The notes under the pieces are model-generated. The model was not told where the DNA came from and did no database searches. It worked only from the letters and a program-made list of their open reading frames with translations. Below, one piece after another: positions 31,215 through 40,338 of a DNA stretch of 64,000 nt. Source of the stretch: Nonomuraea dietziae (GTDB lineage Bacteria > Actinomycetota > Actinomycetes > Streptosporangiales > Streptosporangiaceae); the NCBI RefSeq assembly GCF_014195505.1, contig NZ_JACIBV010000001.1, forward strand, positions 930,001 through 994,000. Reading direction: 5' to 3'. The position numbers and the translations under genes were made by a program. Numbering within the stretch: the stretch's first letter is position 1; each line of letters starts with the position of its first letter.

Positions 31215-32792
31215 ATGGCGACCCGCTCTCAGACGGCAGCTCTGCTGGTCGTCGGTGCTCTCGCGCTCGCCGCCTGCTCCGCCGGCGGCGTCAAGCCGTC
31301 GTCCGCACCGCAGTCCGGCGCCAAGACCCTCGTCATCGACACGTCCTTCGACCTGAAGACCGCCGATCCAGGCCGCACCTACGAGCCGACGGGCCTGTTC
31401 GTCGGCAAGGCCGTCTACGAGACGCTGCTGACCTTCGACGGCGCGGACGTGACCAAGCCGGTCCCCGCGCTGGCCGAGTCGTACGAGCTGTCCGAGGACG
31501 GCAAGGTGCTGACCCTCAAGCTGAAGAAGGGCGCCACCTTCGCCGACGGCTCGCCGCTGACGGCCGACGACGTGGTCTTCTCGCTGACACGGGTGCGCGA
31601 CATGAAGGGCACCCCCTCGTTCCTGCTCGACGGGGTCGAGATCGCCAAGACCGATGACACGACGATCACGCTGACGTCGAAGGCGCCCAACCCCGCGTTG
31701 CCCTACATCCTGCCCAACCCCGCCCTTGGCGTGATCAACAGCAAGGTCGCCAAAGAGCACGGGGCGACCACCGACGCCGGTGACAAGGCCGAGCAGTACC
31801 TGAACACCGCCTCCGCGGGCTCGGGGCCGTACACGATCGAGTCGTTCAACCTGTCGAGCCAGGTCGTGCTCAGGGCCAACCCCAAGTACTACGGCGCCAA
31901 GCCCGCCTACGACAGGGTCGTCATCCGCAACGTCGAGGCCGCCACGCAGAAGCTGAACGTGCAGCGCGGCGACAGCCAGGTGGCGCTCAACCTCTCCGGC
32001 GACCAGGTGACCGGCATGCCGGCGAACCTGCAGGTGAAGAAGACCGCCTCGGCCAACGTCATCTTCCTGCTCGCCAACCAGGACTCCTCCGTCAGCAAGA
32101 CCACGCCCAACGCCAAGTTCGTCGAGGCCCTTCGCAAGGGCGTCGACTACGCGGGGCTGCTGGAGCTGGCCGGTGAGGGCTCGACGCAGGCGCCTGGGAT
32201 CATCCCCTCGCAGCTGCTGGGCGCCCTGCCGCAGGACCAGGCGGCCAAGCGCGACGTCGAGGGCGCCAAGGCGGCGCTGGCGGCCAGCGGGCTGTCCAAC
32301 CCGACCGTGAAGCTGGAGTTCCCGAGCGAGCTCACCGTCAACGGGCTGTCCTTCCAGCCGCTGGCCGAGCGGATCCAGGCCAACCTGAAGGAGGTCGGCA
32401 TCACCGTCGACCTCGCGCCCGCGCCGGTCACCACCGCGCTCGACAACTACCGCAACGGCAAGGAGGAGCTCGGCCTGTGGTACTGGGGCCCTGACTACCC
32501 GGACCCGAGCGACTACCTGGCCTTCCTGCCCGGCAAGCTCGTGGGCCTGCGGGCCGGGTGGAAGGACGGCGCCGACAAGGCGGTCTCCGCCGCGGGCGAC
32601 AAGGCGGCCACGACCATCGGCGACGAGGCCCGCAAGGCCGCCTACGCCGACGTGCAGACCAAGCTCAACGCCTCCGGCCCGTTCATCCCGCTCATCCAGC
32701 CGAGCCAGAACATCGTCACCGCCGCGTCGGTGACCGGACTGGAGTACCACCCGGTCTGGACGGTCGACCTCGCCGACCTCGGCGCCAAGTAG
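31215..32792 (+). CDS. Peptide ABC transporter substrate-binding lipoprotein
   Basis: A 525-residue family-5 solute-binding protein. The signal peptide ends in a lipobox LALAAC (Cys21 lipidated), then a Ser/Gly-rich linker. Family features: VPALAESYELSEDGKVLTLK, F-A-D-G-S-P-L-T-A-D-D-V-V-F-S, ANPKYYG, and GLWYWGPDYPDPSDYLAFLP near the hinge. Such proteins capture di- and oligopeptides or other ligands at the outer membrane face and deliver them to the DppB/DppC-like permeases encoded next. GGAGG precedes the ATG. Divergent from Lrp. Confidence 0.93.
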   Translation: MATRSQTAALLVVGALALAACSAGGVKPSSAPQSGAKTLVIDTSFDLKTADPGRTYEPTGLFVGKAVYETLLTFDGADVTKPVPALAESYELSEDGKVLTLKLKKGATFADGSPLTADDVVFSLTRVRDMKGTPSFLLDGVEIAKTDDTTITLTSKAPNPALPYILPNPALGVINSKVAKEHGATTDAGDKAEQYLNTASAGSGPYTIESFNLSSQVVLRANPKYYGAKPAYDRVVIRNVEAATQKLNVQRGDSQVALNLSGDQVTGMPANLQVKKTASANVIFLLANQDSSVSKTTPNAKFVEALRKGVDYAGLLELAGEGSTQAPGIIPSQLLGALPQDQAAKRDVEGAKAALAASGLSNPTVKLEFPSELTVNGLSFQPLAERIQANLKEVGITVDLAPAPVTTALDNYRNGKEELGLWYWGPDYPDPSDYLAFLPGKLVGLRAGWKDGADKAVSAAGDKAATTIGDEARKAAYADVQTKLNASGPFIPLIQPSQNIVTAASVTGLEYHPVWTVDLADLGAK

Positions 32793-32801
32793 GCCGTCGC
32801 G

Positions 32802-33917
32802 ATGACCGACCCCGACGGCCCCTCCGGTACGGCCACGGCCGTACCGGAGCCCCCAGAGAAAGCCGCAGGGACACGGGGGCGGCGGCGCGCCCTGCGGCAT
32901 CCCCTCGCCAGGTTCCTCCTGCGCAGGGTCCTCATCGCGGTCCTGCTGGCCTGGGGCATCACGGTGGTGACCTTCGTCCTGACCAACCTCGTCCCCGGCG
33001 ACCCCGCGACCGCCAACCTGGGCCAGCGCGCCCTCGGCGACCCGGCGATCGTCGCCCAGTGGCGGCAGGACCACGGCCTGGACAAGCCGCTCCCGCAGCA
33101 GTACCTCATCCACCTGGGCGGCATGCTGCAGGGTGACCTCGGCGTCAGCCAGCAGAGCCACCGCCCTGTCAGCCAGGACCTCGCGGAGACCGTCCCCGCC
33201 ACGCTGGAGCTGGCGGGAGCGGCCATCGTGGTCTCCCTGATCCTCGGCGTCGCGTTCGGCGTGGTGGCGGCGCTGCGCAGGGACCGCCTGCCCGACCACG
33301 TGCTGCGGGTGCTCAGCCTGATCGGCATCTCGGTGCCGACGTTCTGGCTGGCCCTGGTGGCCTTCTACGTCTTCTTCTACCGGCTCCAGATCACCCCGGG
33401 CAGCGGTCGCATCGACCCCGGCCTGCAGGCCCCGCCGCCCGTCACCGGCCTCGCCACAGTCGACTCGGCGCTGGCGGGCCAGTGGGACGTCTTCGCCAGC
33501 GCGGTCGGCCATCTGCTCACCCCCGCGCTGGTCCTCGCCCTCTACACCATCGGCCTGCTCACCCGCTTCACCAGGAGCGCGGTGCTCGAGGTGCTCGGCC
33601 AGGACTACGTCCGCGCCGCCCGCGCCAAGGGCCTGCCCGGCAGGGTGATCCTGTTTCGGTACGTGCTCCGCTCGGCGCTGGTGCCCATCATCACGGTGGC
33701 GGGCCTCGCCTTCGGCAGCCTGCTGTCGGGCACCGTCCTGGTCGAGGCGATCTTCGCCTGGCCCGGTGTCGGGCAGTACGCCTACAAGAGCGCCACCACC
33801 CTCGACCTGCCCGCCGTCATGGGCGTGGGCCTGGTGGTCGGCGGGGTCTACCTGGTCATCAACCTGATCGTGGACGTGCTGTACGGCGTCATCGACCCCC
33901 GAGTGAGACTGCAGTGA
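32802..33917 (+). CDS. ABC transporter permease, DppB/OppB type
   Basis: A 371-residue permease with six membrane helices. The long N-terminal cytoplasmic stretch (about 40 residues, charged) precedes LLRRVLIAVLLAWGITVVTF and the conserved LVPGDPA; EAA loop residues are in VRAARAKGLPGRVILFRYVL. It pairs with the next gene to form the membrane channel for the peptide or other ligand delivered by the lipoprotein at 31215. It starts 9 bp after the lipoprotein stop and overlaps the next gene by four bases. Confidence 0.92.
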   Translation: MTDPDGPSGTATAVPEPPEKAAGTRGRRRALRHPLARFLLRRVLIAVLLAWGITVVTFVLTNLVPGDPATANLGQRALGDPAIVAQWRQDHGLDKPLPQQYLIHLGGMLQGDLGVSQQSHRPVSQDLAETVPATLELAGAAIVVSLILGVAFGVVAALRRDRLPDHVLRVLSLIGISVPTFWLALVAFYVFFYRLQITPGSGRIDPGLQAPPPVTGLATVDSALAGQWDVFASAVGHLLTPALVLALYTIGLLTRFTRSAVLEVLGQDYVRAARAKGLPGRVILFRYVLRSALVPIITVAGLAFGSLLSGTVLVEAIFAWPGVGQYAYKSATTLDLPAVMGVGLVVGGVYLVINLIVDVLYGVIDPRVRLQ

Positions 33918-34759
33918 GACGACGACTGCCCGAAGCATGGCGGCAACCCCTGGCCATCGTCGGCGGGGTGATCGCGCTCGCCTGGCTGGTGATCGCGCTG
34001 GCCGCCCCGCTGCTGGCCCCGCACGACCCGCTCGCCCAGGACCTGCCGAGGCTCGCCCCGCCGGGCGCCGACCACTGGTTCGGCACCGACCAGCTCGGCC
34101 GCGACATCCTCAGCAGGGTCATGTACGGCGCGCGCGTCTCCATCCCGTTGACGCTCCTCCTGGTCGTGCTGAGCCTGCTGATCGGCGGCCTGCTCGGCGC
34201 CTGCGCCGGCTACTTCGGCAGGTGGGTGGACGAGACGATCATGCGGGTCGCCGACCTCGTCTTCGCCTTCCCCACGGTCATCCTGGCCATGGTGGTCGCG
34301 GCGGCGCTGGGCGCGAGCCTGGTCAACGCGGTGCTCGCCGTCCTGGTGGTGGCCTGGCCCGCCTACGCCCGCGTCACGCGCGGGCTGGTGCTCGGCGTGC
34401 GGGAGCGGGAGTTCGTGCTGAGCGGCAGGCTGCTGGGCTTCTCGGTGTGGCGCTCGCTGCGCGTGGACGTGCTGCCGAACGTCACCGGCCCCGTGCTCGT
34501 GCTGGCCACGCTCGACATCGGCACCGCGCTGCTGCTGCTGTCGGGGCTGTCGTTCCTGGGCCTGGGCGCCAAGCCGCCCTCCCCCGAGTGGGGCGCGATG
34601 GTCGCGGGCGGCGTGGAGGTCTTCGACAGCTGGTGGGTGGCCACCTTCCCCGGTCTGGCGATCCTGACCGTGGTGCTGGCCTTCAACTTCCTCGGCGACA
34701 CGCTGCGCGACGCCCTCGACCCCCGTACGGCCCGCGCCATCAAGGAGCGTGCGCTCTGA
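33914..34759 (+). CDS. ABC transporter permease, DppC/OppC type
   Basis: A 281-residue permease starting at GTG 33914 (GTGA overlap). Typical DppC features: H-x-F-G-T-D-Q-L-G-R-D near residue 60 (WFGTDQLGRDILSRVMYGAR), six helices, the EAA loop (EFVLSGRLLGFSVWRSLRVD, VLPNVTGPVLVLATLDIG) and LSFLGLGAKPPSPEWGAMVA. It forms the second half of the channel. It shares a base with the ATPase gene that follows (TGATG). Confidence 0.92.
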   Translation: MRRRLPEAWRQPLAIVGGVIALAWLVIALAAPLLAPHDPLAQDLPRLAPPGADHWFGTDQLGRDILSRVMYGARVSIPLTLLLVVLSLLIGGLLGACAGYFGRWVDETIMRVADLVFAFPTVILAMVVAAALGASLVNAVLAVLVVAWPAYARVTRGLVLGVREREFVLSGRLLGFSVWRSLRVDVLPNVTGPVLVLATLDIGTALLLLSGLSFLGLGAKPPSPEWGAMVAGGVEVFDSWWVATFPGLAILTVVLAFNFLGDTLRDALDPRTARAIKERAL

Positions 34760-35574
34760 TGCTCGACATCACCGATCTGAGGGTCACCATCGGCGGCAGG
34801 GACATCCTCGGCGGCGTCGACCTGTCGCTGCGGCAGGGCCAGGTCCACGGCCTGGCGGGCGAGAGCGGGTCGGGCAAGACCATGACCGGCCTCGCCGTCC
34901 TCGGCCTGCTCCCGCACGGCGCCAGGGCCACGGGCTCGATCGCGCTGGAGGGCAGGGACCTGCTCGGCCTGCGGCCCAAGGAGCTCAACAGGGTGCGCGG
35001 CGGCGAGATCGCCATGGTCTTCCAGGACCCCGCCACCAGCCTGCACCCCATGCTGACCATCGGCAGGCAGCTCACCGAGCACATGCGCCACCACCTCGGG
35101 CTCGGCCGCTCGGAGGCCAGGTCGAGGGCGGTGGAGCTGCTGGCGAAGGTCCGCATCCCCGGGCCTGAGGAGGCCTTCGGCCGCTACCCGCACCAGTTCT
35201 CCGGCGGCATGCGCCAGCGCATCGCCATCGCCATCGCGCTGGCCTGCTCGCCGAAGGTGCTCATCGCCGACGAGCCGACGACCGCGCTCGACGTCACCGT
35301 CCAGGCGGGAGTTTTGCGGCTGCTGCGCGGCCTGTGCGACGACCTCGGGCTGGCGGTGCTGCTGGTCACGCACGACCTCGGGGTGATGTCGGCGGTGGCC
35401 GACGAGGTGAGCGTGATGAAGGACGGCCTGGTGGTCGAGTCGGGCCCGCGCGGGCAGGTCCTGCGCACGCCCTCCCACCCCTACACCCGCTCCCTCCTGG
35501 ACTCCCTGCCCGAGGCGCACGCCGTCCCGGGCGAGTCCGGGCAGCAGAGCGCAGGAGACGGAGAGACGGCATGA
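34759..35574 (+). CDS. ABC transporter ATP-binding protein, DppD/OppD type
   Basis: A 271-residue ATPase. Walker [13 protein letters not shown]-loop [20 protein letters not shown], signature [20 protein letters not shown], Walker [17 protein letters not shown] and switch His [11 protein letters not shown] are all intact; the C-terminal [12 protein letters not shown] oligopeptide motif is followed by a short non-conserved tail. No Cys-rich FeS extension is present. Energises the DppB/C permeases. Overlaps the next gene by four bases. Confidence 0.93.
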   Translation: MLDITDLRVTIGGRDILGGVDLSLRQGQVHGLAGESGSGKTMTGLAVLGLLPHGARATGSIALEGRDLLGLRPKELNRVRGGEIAMVFQDPATSLHPMLTIGRQLTEHMRHHLGLGRSEARSRAVELLAKVRIPGPEEAFGRYPHQFSGGMRQRIAIAIALACSPKVLIADEPTTALDVTVQAGVLRLLRGLCDDLGLAVLLVTHDLGVMSAVADEVSVMKDGLVVESGPRGQVLRTPSHPYTRSLLDSLPEAHAVPGESGQQSAGDGETA

Positions 35575-36479
35575 CGACGCTGACGATCAGCGACCTGGTC
35601 GTGGAGCACCGCTCTCCAGGGCGGCCCGTGGTGCGGGCGGTGGCGGGGGCGAGCCTGACCGTCTCCCCCGGCGAGGTGGTCGGGCTGGTGGGCGAGTCGG
35701 GCTGCGGCAAGTCCACGCTGGCCAGGGCCGTGTGCGGCCTGCACCCCGCCGCCGAGGGCGAGATCACCTTCGGCGGCCGCCCGGTCAGCCCGCTGGGCCT
35801 GCGCAGGCGCGAGCTGACCGCGATCCAGATGGTCTTCCAGGACCCCTACGCCTCGCTGAACCCGCGCCGCCGCGTCGGCGACCAGATCGCCGACGGCCTG
35901 CGCACCGCAGGCGACACCACCACCGCCCCCGCCGACCTGCTGGAGCGCGTCGGCCTGCCCCGCGAGTTCGCCGGGCGGCACCCGCACGAGTTCTCCGGCG
36001 GCCAGCGTCAGCGCATCGCGATCGCCAGAGCCCTGGCGGCCAGGCCGTCGCTGCTCATCGGTGACGAGCCGATCTCCGCGCTCGACGCCTCGGCGCAGTC
36101 GCAGGTGGCCAGGTTGATGCGCGACCTGGCGGTGGACTCGGGCGCGGGGCTGCTGTTCATCAGCCACGACCTCTCGGTGGTGCGGCTGATCGCCGACAGG
36201 ATCGCGGTGATGTACCTCGGCAAGATCGTCGAGGTGGGCCGGACGGAGGAGGTGTGGGCCGACCCGAAGCACCCCTACACCAGGGCGCTGCTGGGCGCGA
36301 TCCCGCAGCCCGACGGCCTGGGCGTGCTGCCGGCGGAGCTGCCGGGCGACGTCCCAGATCCGGCCGACCCGCCCCACGGGTGCAGGTTCCACCCGCGCTG
36401 TCCGCTGGTCATGGACGTGTGCAGGGTGAAGGAGCCCGACTTCGGCCCCGTCGCCTGCTGGCTGCACGCCCCCGAGTGA
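35571..36479 (+). CDS. ABC transporter ATP-binding protein, DppF/OppF type
   Basis: A 302-residue ATPase partner of the preceding one. Walker A GESGCGKSTLARAVCGL, Q-loop MVFQDPYASLNPRRRVGDQI, signature EFSGGQRQRIAIARALAARP, Walker B LLIGDEPISALDASAQSQVA, His loop FISHDLSVVRL. It ends with the oligopeptide-transporter tail HPYTRALLGAIPQPDG and a Cys-containing segment HGCRFHPRCPLVMDVCRVKE that is typical of the oligopeptide/dipeptide transporter C-terminal domain. Completes a heterodimeric ATPase pair; shares one base with the following gene. Confidence 0.93.
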   Translation: MTTLTISDLVVEHRSPGRPVVRAVAGASLTVSPGEVVGLVGESGCGKSTLARAVCGLHPAAEGEITFGGRPVSPLGLRRRELTAIQMVFQDPYASLNPRRRVGDQIADGLRTAGDTTTAPADLLERVGLPREFAGRHPHEFSGGQRQRIAIARALAARPSLLIGDEPISALDASAQSQVARLMRDLAVDSGAGLLFISHDLSVVRLIADRIAVMYLGKIVEVGRTEEVWADPKHPYTRALLGAIPQPDGLGVLPAELPGDVPDPADPPHGCRFHPRCPLVMDVCRVKEPDFGPVACWLHAPE

Positions 36480-37438
36480 TGAGGGAGCAGCTGGTGCGCC
36501 AGGCGATGGCGGCGGCGGGCGTGGACGCGCTGGTGCTGCGCCCCTCCCCCGACCACCGCTTCCTCGGCGGCACGGGCGAGTCCTTCCTCGTCGTGCTCCA
36601 GGGCCGCCCGCCGGTCGAGACAAGCGATCCGGCCTCACTCGTGCCCAGGGGGGCGCGCAGGGTCGGCGTGGACGACGAGATGCGCGTCGCCGAGCTGTTC
36701 GCGATGCGGATCGACGCCGAGCTGATCCCCGCCTCGGCGGTGCTGCGGCCGCTGCGGCTCAGGAAGTCGAGCGAGGAGGTCGAGGCGGTGGCGCGGGCGG
36801 CGCGGGCGGCCGACGCGGTCCTGGCGGCCGCCCGTGAGCTGGCCTGGTTCGGCGCGACCGAGAGGGAGATGGCCGCCAGGCTGCGGACGCTCATGGTCCA
36901 GGGCGGCTGCGAGGAGATCCTGTCGGTACGGGTCGCCGCAGGAGAGCACACCGCCTCACGCGCGCAGCCGCCCACGGCGCGGGTCATCAATCCGGGCGAC
37001 GCGCTGCAGGTGTCGGTCTGCGGCAGGTGGGACGGCTTCTGCGCCGAGGTGGCCAGGGTGTTCGCGGTGGCCGAACCTCCCGAGGACTTCGAGGCGATGT
37101 ACTCGGTGGTGCTGGCCGCCAGGGCGGCGGCGCTGGAGGCCGTACGGCCGGGCGCCGCAGCCCTGCAGGTCGCGGTCCGCGCGCGCCAGGTGATCGAGGA
37201 CAGCGGCTACGGCGACTTCGGCCAGGTGGGCGGCAGAGGAGTGGGCTGGGGCCACGACGAGGGGCCCAGGCTGGACGAGCCCGAGCCCCTGGCCGACGGC
37301 ATGACCCTGTGCCTGGAGCCCGCCATCCACCTGAGCGGGCTGTTCGGCGCGCGGGTGGCCGACACGATCGCGTGCGGGCGCGACGGCGCGCTGCTGCTCA
37401 CTCCCAGCTCCCCCGCCCTCCACGTGCTCGACCGCTGA
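36479..37438 (+). CDS. M24-family (creatinase/Xaa-Pro peptidase fold) protein lacking metal ligands
   Basis: A 319-residue protein. An N-terminal creatinase-like domain (PDHRFLGGTGESFLVVLQGR, residues about 24-43) precedes a pita-bread domain. In metal-dependent M24 enzymes five ligands (Asp, Asp, His, Glu, Glu) are needed. Here only His259 (GVGWGHDEGP) and Glu280 (LCLEP) remain: the first Asp is Ser179 (QVSVCG), the second is Glu190, and the last Glu is replaced around Ala294-Asp295 (ARVAD). It therefore resembles metal-free members such as creatinase or inactive paralogues. Last gene of the Dpp-type operon, so it may act on the imported ligand or sense it; the reaction is unknown. Confidence 0.8.
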   Translation: MREQLVRQAMAAAGVDALVLRPSPDHRFLGGTGESFLVVLQGRPPVETSDPASLVPRGARRVGVDDEMRVAELFAMRIDAELIPASAVLRPLRLRKSSEEVEAVARAARAADAVLAAARELAWFGATEREMAARLRTLMVQGGCEEILSVRVAAGEHTASRAQPPTARVINPGDALQVSVCGRWDGFCAEVARVFAVAEPPEDFEAMYSVVLAARAAALEAVRPGAAALQVAVRARQVIEDSGYGDFGQVGGRGVGWGHDEGPRLDEPEPLADGMTLCLEPAIHLSGLFGARVADTIACGRDGALLLTPSSPALHVLDR

Positions 37439-37445
37439 GCCGTCC

Positions 37446-39287
37446 CTACAGCAGCGGGCGCTGGGCGCGCCTGCCCTCCTCGTAGGCGACGCGCGCCCGC
37501 CTGGTGCTCTCCAGCTCCGAGACCTGCGCGACGGGCACGTCCCACCACGACTCCGAGTCGGGCGCGGGCACCGAAGGGTCGGTCTCGACGTGCACGACCG
37601 TGGTCACCTCGGCCGCCCTGGCCTGCGCCAGCGCCTTCCTGAACTCCTCCACCGTGCTCGCCCTCAGCACCTGGGCGCCCAGGCTGGCCGCGTTGGCCGC
37701 CAGGTCGACGGGCAGCAGCGCGTCGGCGCCCCTGTAGCGGTAGCGGGTGCCGAAACGCTGCGAGCCGAGCGACTCCGACAGCGCGCCGATCGACTGGAAG
37801 CCGTGGTTCTGCACGAGCACGATGGTGAGCTTCACCCCCTCCTGCACGGCGGTGGCGATCTCCTGGGCCATCATCAGGTACGACCCGTCGCCCACCATGA
37901 CGGTCACCTCGCGCGAGGGGTCGGCCATCTTCACGCCGAGCCCTCCGGCGATCTCGTAGCCCATGCAGGAGTAGCCGTACTCGACGTGGTAGCCCTTCGG
38001 ATCGCGGGTGCGCCAGAGCTTGTGCAGGTCGCCCGGCATGCTGCCGGCCGCGCACACCACCACGTCGGCGGGCTCGCTCAGCTCCTGCACGACGCCGATG
38101 ATCTCCGACTGGGCGGGCAGCGGGCCGTGGCCGAGGGTGTGGGCGCGGGTGACCGTCCGCTCCCACTCCTGCGCCAGCCGTACGGCCAGCGCGGCGTAGT
38201 CGCCCTCCACCGACCAGCCGCGCAGCCCGTCGGCCAGCGCGAGCAGTCCCGCGCGCGCGTCGGCGACCAGCGGCACGCCCGCATGCTTGTAGGCGTCGAC
38301 GGGCGCGACGTTGAGGTTGACGAAGCGCACGCCGGGGTGCTGGAAGGCGGTGCGGGAGGCGGTGGTGAAGTCGCTCCACCTGGTGCCCACGCCGATCACC
38401 ACGTCGGCCTCGCGGGCCAGCGTGTTGGCGGCGGTGGTACCCGTCGCGCCGATCGCGCCCACGGCGGAGGGGTGGTCGAAGGGCAGTGAGCCCTTGCCCG
38501 CCTGCGTCTCGGCGACCGGGATGCCCGTCGCCTCGGCCAGCGCCCGCAGCGCGCCCGTCGCCTCGCTGTAGATGGTGCCGCCGCCGCTGACGAGGAGCGG
38601 CCTGCGCGCGGTCCTGATCAGCTCGACGGCCTCGGCGAGGTCCTCGGCGGCCGGGGCGGGGCGGCGGACCTTCCACACCCGCTCGGCGAACAGCTCCTCG
38701 GGGAAGTCGTGGGCCTCGGCCTGCACGTCCTGGGGCATCGCGAGCGTCACCGCGCCGGTGGCGGCGGGGTCGGTGATCACCCTCGTCGCCGCCAGGAGGG
38801 AGGAGGCCAGTTGCTCGGGCCTGCTGATCCTGTCGAAGAAGACCGACACGGGCCTGAAGCAGTCGTTGACGCTGACGTCGAGGGAGCCTGGCAGCTCCAG
38901 CTCCTGCAACACCGGCGAGGCCACGCGCGTGGCGAAGGTGTCGGCGGGCAGCAGCAGGACGGGCACCCTGTTGATCGTGGCCAGCGCCGCGCCCGTGACC
39001 ATGTTGGTCGCGCCAGGCCCGATCGAGGTGGTGCAGGCGAAGGTCGACAGCCTGTTCCTCATCCGCGCGTAGCCGACGGCTGTGTGCACCATCGCCTGCT
39101 CGTTCCTCGGCAGGTGGTAGGGCAGGGCGTCGCCCGCCTCCAGCAGCGCCTGGCCGAGGCCCGCGACGTTGCCGTGCCCGAAGATGCCGAAGCATCCCGC
39201 GAACAGTCGTTGCCGCACGCCGTCGCGCTCGGTCCACTGGTTGGCGAGGAACCTGACGGTCGCCTGCGCGACGGTCAGCACGGTCAT
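37446..39287 (-). CDS. iolD: 3D-(3,5/4)-trihydroxycyclohexane-1,2-dione hydrolase (IolD)
   Basis: A 613-residue thiamine-diphosphate enzyme opening the inositol ring in myo-inositol catabolism. The N-terminal PYR domain has the catalytic Glu in NEQAMVHTAVGYARM, and GPGATNMVTGAALATINRVP is a family segment. The C-terminal PP domain carries the TPP motif GDGSYLMM with a downstream QN (VLVQNHGFQSIGAL) and the IolD-typical YGYSCMGYEIAGGLG. GGAGGACGTC precedes the ATG. The stop of the iolB remnant overlaps the start by four bases. The gene ends only 7 bp from the convergent M24 gene. Expected product is 5-deoxy-glucuronate. Confidence 0.93.
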   Translation of the reverse strand: MTVLTVAQATVRFLANQWTERDGVRQRLFAGCFGIFGHGNVAGLGQALLEAGDALPYHLPRNEQAMVHTAVGYARMRNRLSTFACTTSIGPGATNMVTGAALATINRVPVLLLPADTFATRVASPVLQELELPGSLDVSVNDCFRPVSVFFDRISRPEQLASSLLAATRVITDPAATGAVTLAMPQDVQAEAHDFPEELFAERVWKVRRPAPAAEDLAEAVELIRTARRPLLVSGGGTIYSEATGALRALAEATGIPVAETQAGKGSLPFDHPSAVGAIGATGTTAANTLAREADVVIGVGTRWSDFTTASRTAFQHPGVRFVNLNVAPVDAYKHAGVPLVADARAGLLALADGLRGWSVEGDYAALAVRLAQEWERTVTRAHTLGHGPLPAQSEIIGVVQELSEPADVVVCAAGSMPGDLHKLWRTRDPKGYHVEYGYSCMGYEIAGGLGVKMADPSREVTVMVGDGSYLMMAQEIATAVQEGVKLTIVLVQNHGFQSIGALSESLGSQRFGTRYRYRGADALLPVDLAANAASLGAQVLRASTVEEFRKALAQARAAEVTTVVHVETDPSVPAPDSESWWDVPVAQVSELESTRRARVAYEEGRRAQRPLL

Positions 39288-39466
39288 GACGTCCTCCCGA
39301 AGGACAGCCCGGGGTCGGCGGGCAGTCCGGCACAGGTGTCGCGGATCCAGGCGTGCGCGGGGTCGTCGCACGACAGCCGGACCCGCTCGCCGGGACCCGC
39401 GAGCTCGGGCGTGAGCTCCGGTTCGTACGGCCCAGCCGCCGGCGAGCCCCTGCGGTGGCGGCTCAC
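39284..39466 (-). pseudogene. iolB: iolB (5-deoxy-glucuronate isomerase) with an internal in-frame deletion
   Basis: Only 60 residues remain. The first 25 or so (RHRRGSPAAGPYEPELTPEL then AG) match the N-terminus of IolB, and the rest (PGERVRLSCDDPAHAWIRDT, then AGLPADPGLSFG) match its extreme C-terminus; the central cupin body, roughly 220-230 residues of the normal 280-300, is gone. GTG overlaps the aldolase stop (GTGA) and the TGA overlaps the iolD ATG, so the ends still show normal operon junctions. Both IolB ends usually carry an L-A-G-like tripeptide at the junction, so deletion between short repeats is plausible. The product cannot isomerise 5-deoxy-glucuronate. Confidence 0.7.
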
Positions 39467-40338
39467 AGCAGCCCCACCGCCGCGTCGACGGCGGAGACGA
39501 CGTCGTCGTCGGGCGGGTAGAGCAGCGACCTGCCGACGGCGAGGCCGCGCGCGGTCGGGCAGGCCAGCGCCTTGCGCCATCGGGCGAACACCGCCTCCTG
39601 GTCGGAGTCCACCTCGCCGCCGAGGATGACGACGGGCAGCGTGGTGGCGGCCATCACGCGCTCCATGTCGTCCACCACGGGCAGCTTGAGCCAGGTGTAG
39701 GCGGAGGTGCTGCCGAGCGCCGCGGCGATCGCGGCCGCCTTCACCGTGGCGTCGGCGGTCAGGACGTTGCGCACCAGGCCGTCCACTCGGTGCGAGATGA
39801 ACGGCTCGACCATCGCCAGCAGGTCGCGCCTGGCCAGGTCGTTGACGGCCCTGGCGGTCGCCTCGAGGGTGTCGACGCTGGCGGGGTCGGCGTAGTCGAT
39901 CCTGGTCAGCGTCTTGCCGCCCTCGAACCGCATCGCCTGGATCCTGGCGGCGTCGTAGCCGGTGAACCTGTCGTCCATCTCGAAGGCCGAGCCCGCGAGG
40001 CCGCCGCGGTTCATCGAGCCGATGACGACCTTGCCGTCGAGCGCGCCGAGCAGCAGGAGGTCCTCGAGGATGTCGGGGGTGCCGAGGACGCCGTTGACGC
40101 CTGGCCTGGCCAGGGCGGTGCAGAGCCGGTCGAGCAGGTCGAGCCTGTCGGCCATGGCCATGGGGCGGTTGCCCGCGCTGAGCGCGCCTCTGGCGGGGTG
40201 GTCGGCGGCGATCACCATGAGCTTGCCGTGCTCGCCGAGCAGGCTGTCGGGGCGCAGCCGCAGGGCGGCGGCCTCGGCGATGGCGGCGGGCCTGTTGGCT
40301 CTGGTCTCGACGAGCGTCGCGAGCCTGTCCTGGATCAT
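39463..40338 (-). CDS. Aldolase-type (beta/alpha)8 protein of the inositol operon (Cgl0159 family)
   Basis: A 291-residue TIM-barrel protein of the DeoC/LacD-like superfamily found in actinobacterial inositol operons. Segments KLMVIAADHPARGALSAGNR, NGVLGTPDILEDLLLLGALD, GKVVIGSMNRGGLAG, TLTRIDYADPASVDTLEATA, LAMVEPFI, YTWLKLPVVDDMERVMAATT and P-V-V-I-L-G-G-E give the barrel strands; Lys in TWLKLP is a candidate Schiff-base residue. It probably cleaves 2-deoxy-5-keto-gluconate 6-phosphate into dihydroxyacetone phosphate and malonic semialdehyde (the IolJ step). AGGAGA precedes the ATG, which overlaps the iolC stop. Confidence 0.8.
   Translation of the reverse strand: MIQDRLATLVETRANRPAAIAEAAALRLRPDSLLGEHGKLMVIAADHPARGALSAGNRPMAMADRLDLLDRLCTALARPGVNGVLGTPDILEDLLLLGALDGKVVIGSMNRGGLAGSAFEMDDRFTGYDAARIQAMRFEGGKTLTRIDYADPASVDTLEATARAVNDLARRDLLAMVEPFISHRVDGLVRNVLTADATVKAAAIAAALGSTSAYTWLKLPVVDDMERVMAATTLPVVILGGEVDSDQEAVFARWRKALACPTARGLAVGRSLLYPPDDDVVSAVDAAVGLL

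Noticed and set aside
31104..33938. A 944-codon open frame on the minus strand
   Set aside because: It lies opposite the binding-protein and permease genes, has no domain, and is the usual antisense shadow of high-GC coding DNA.
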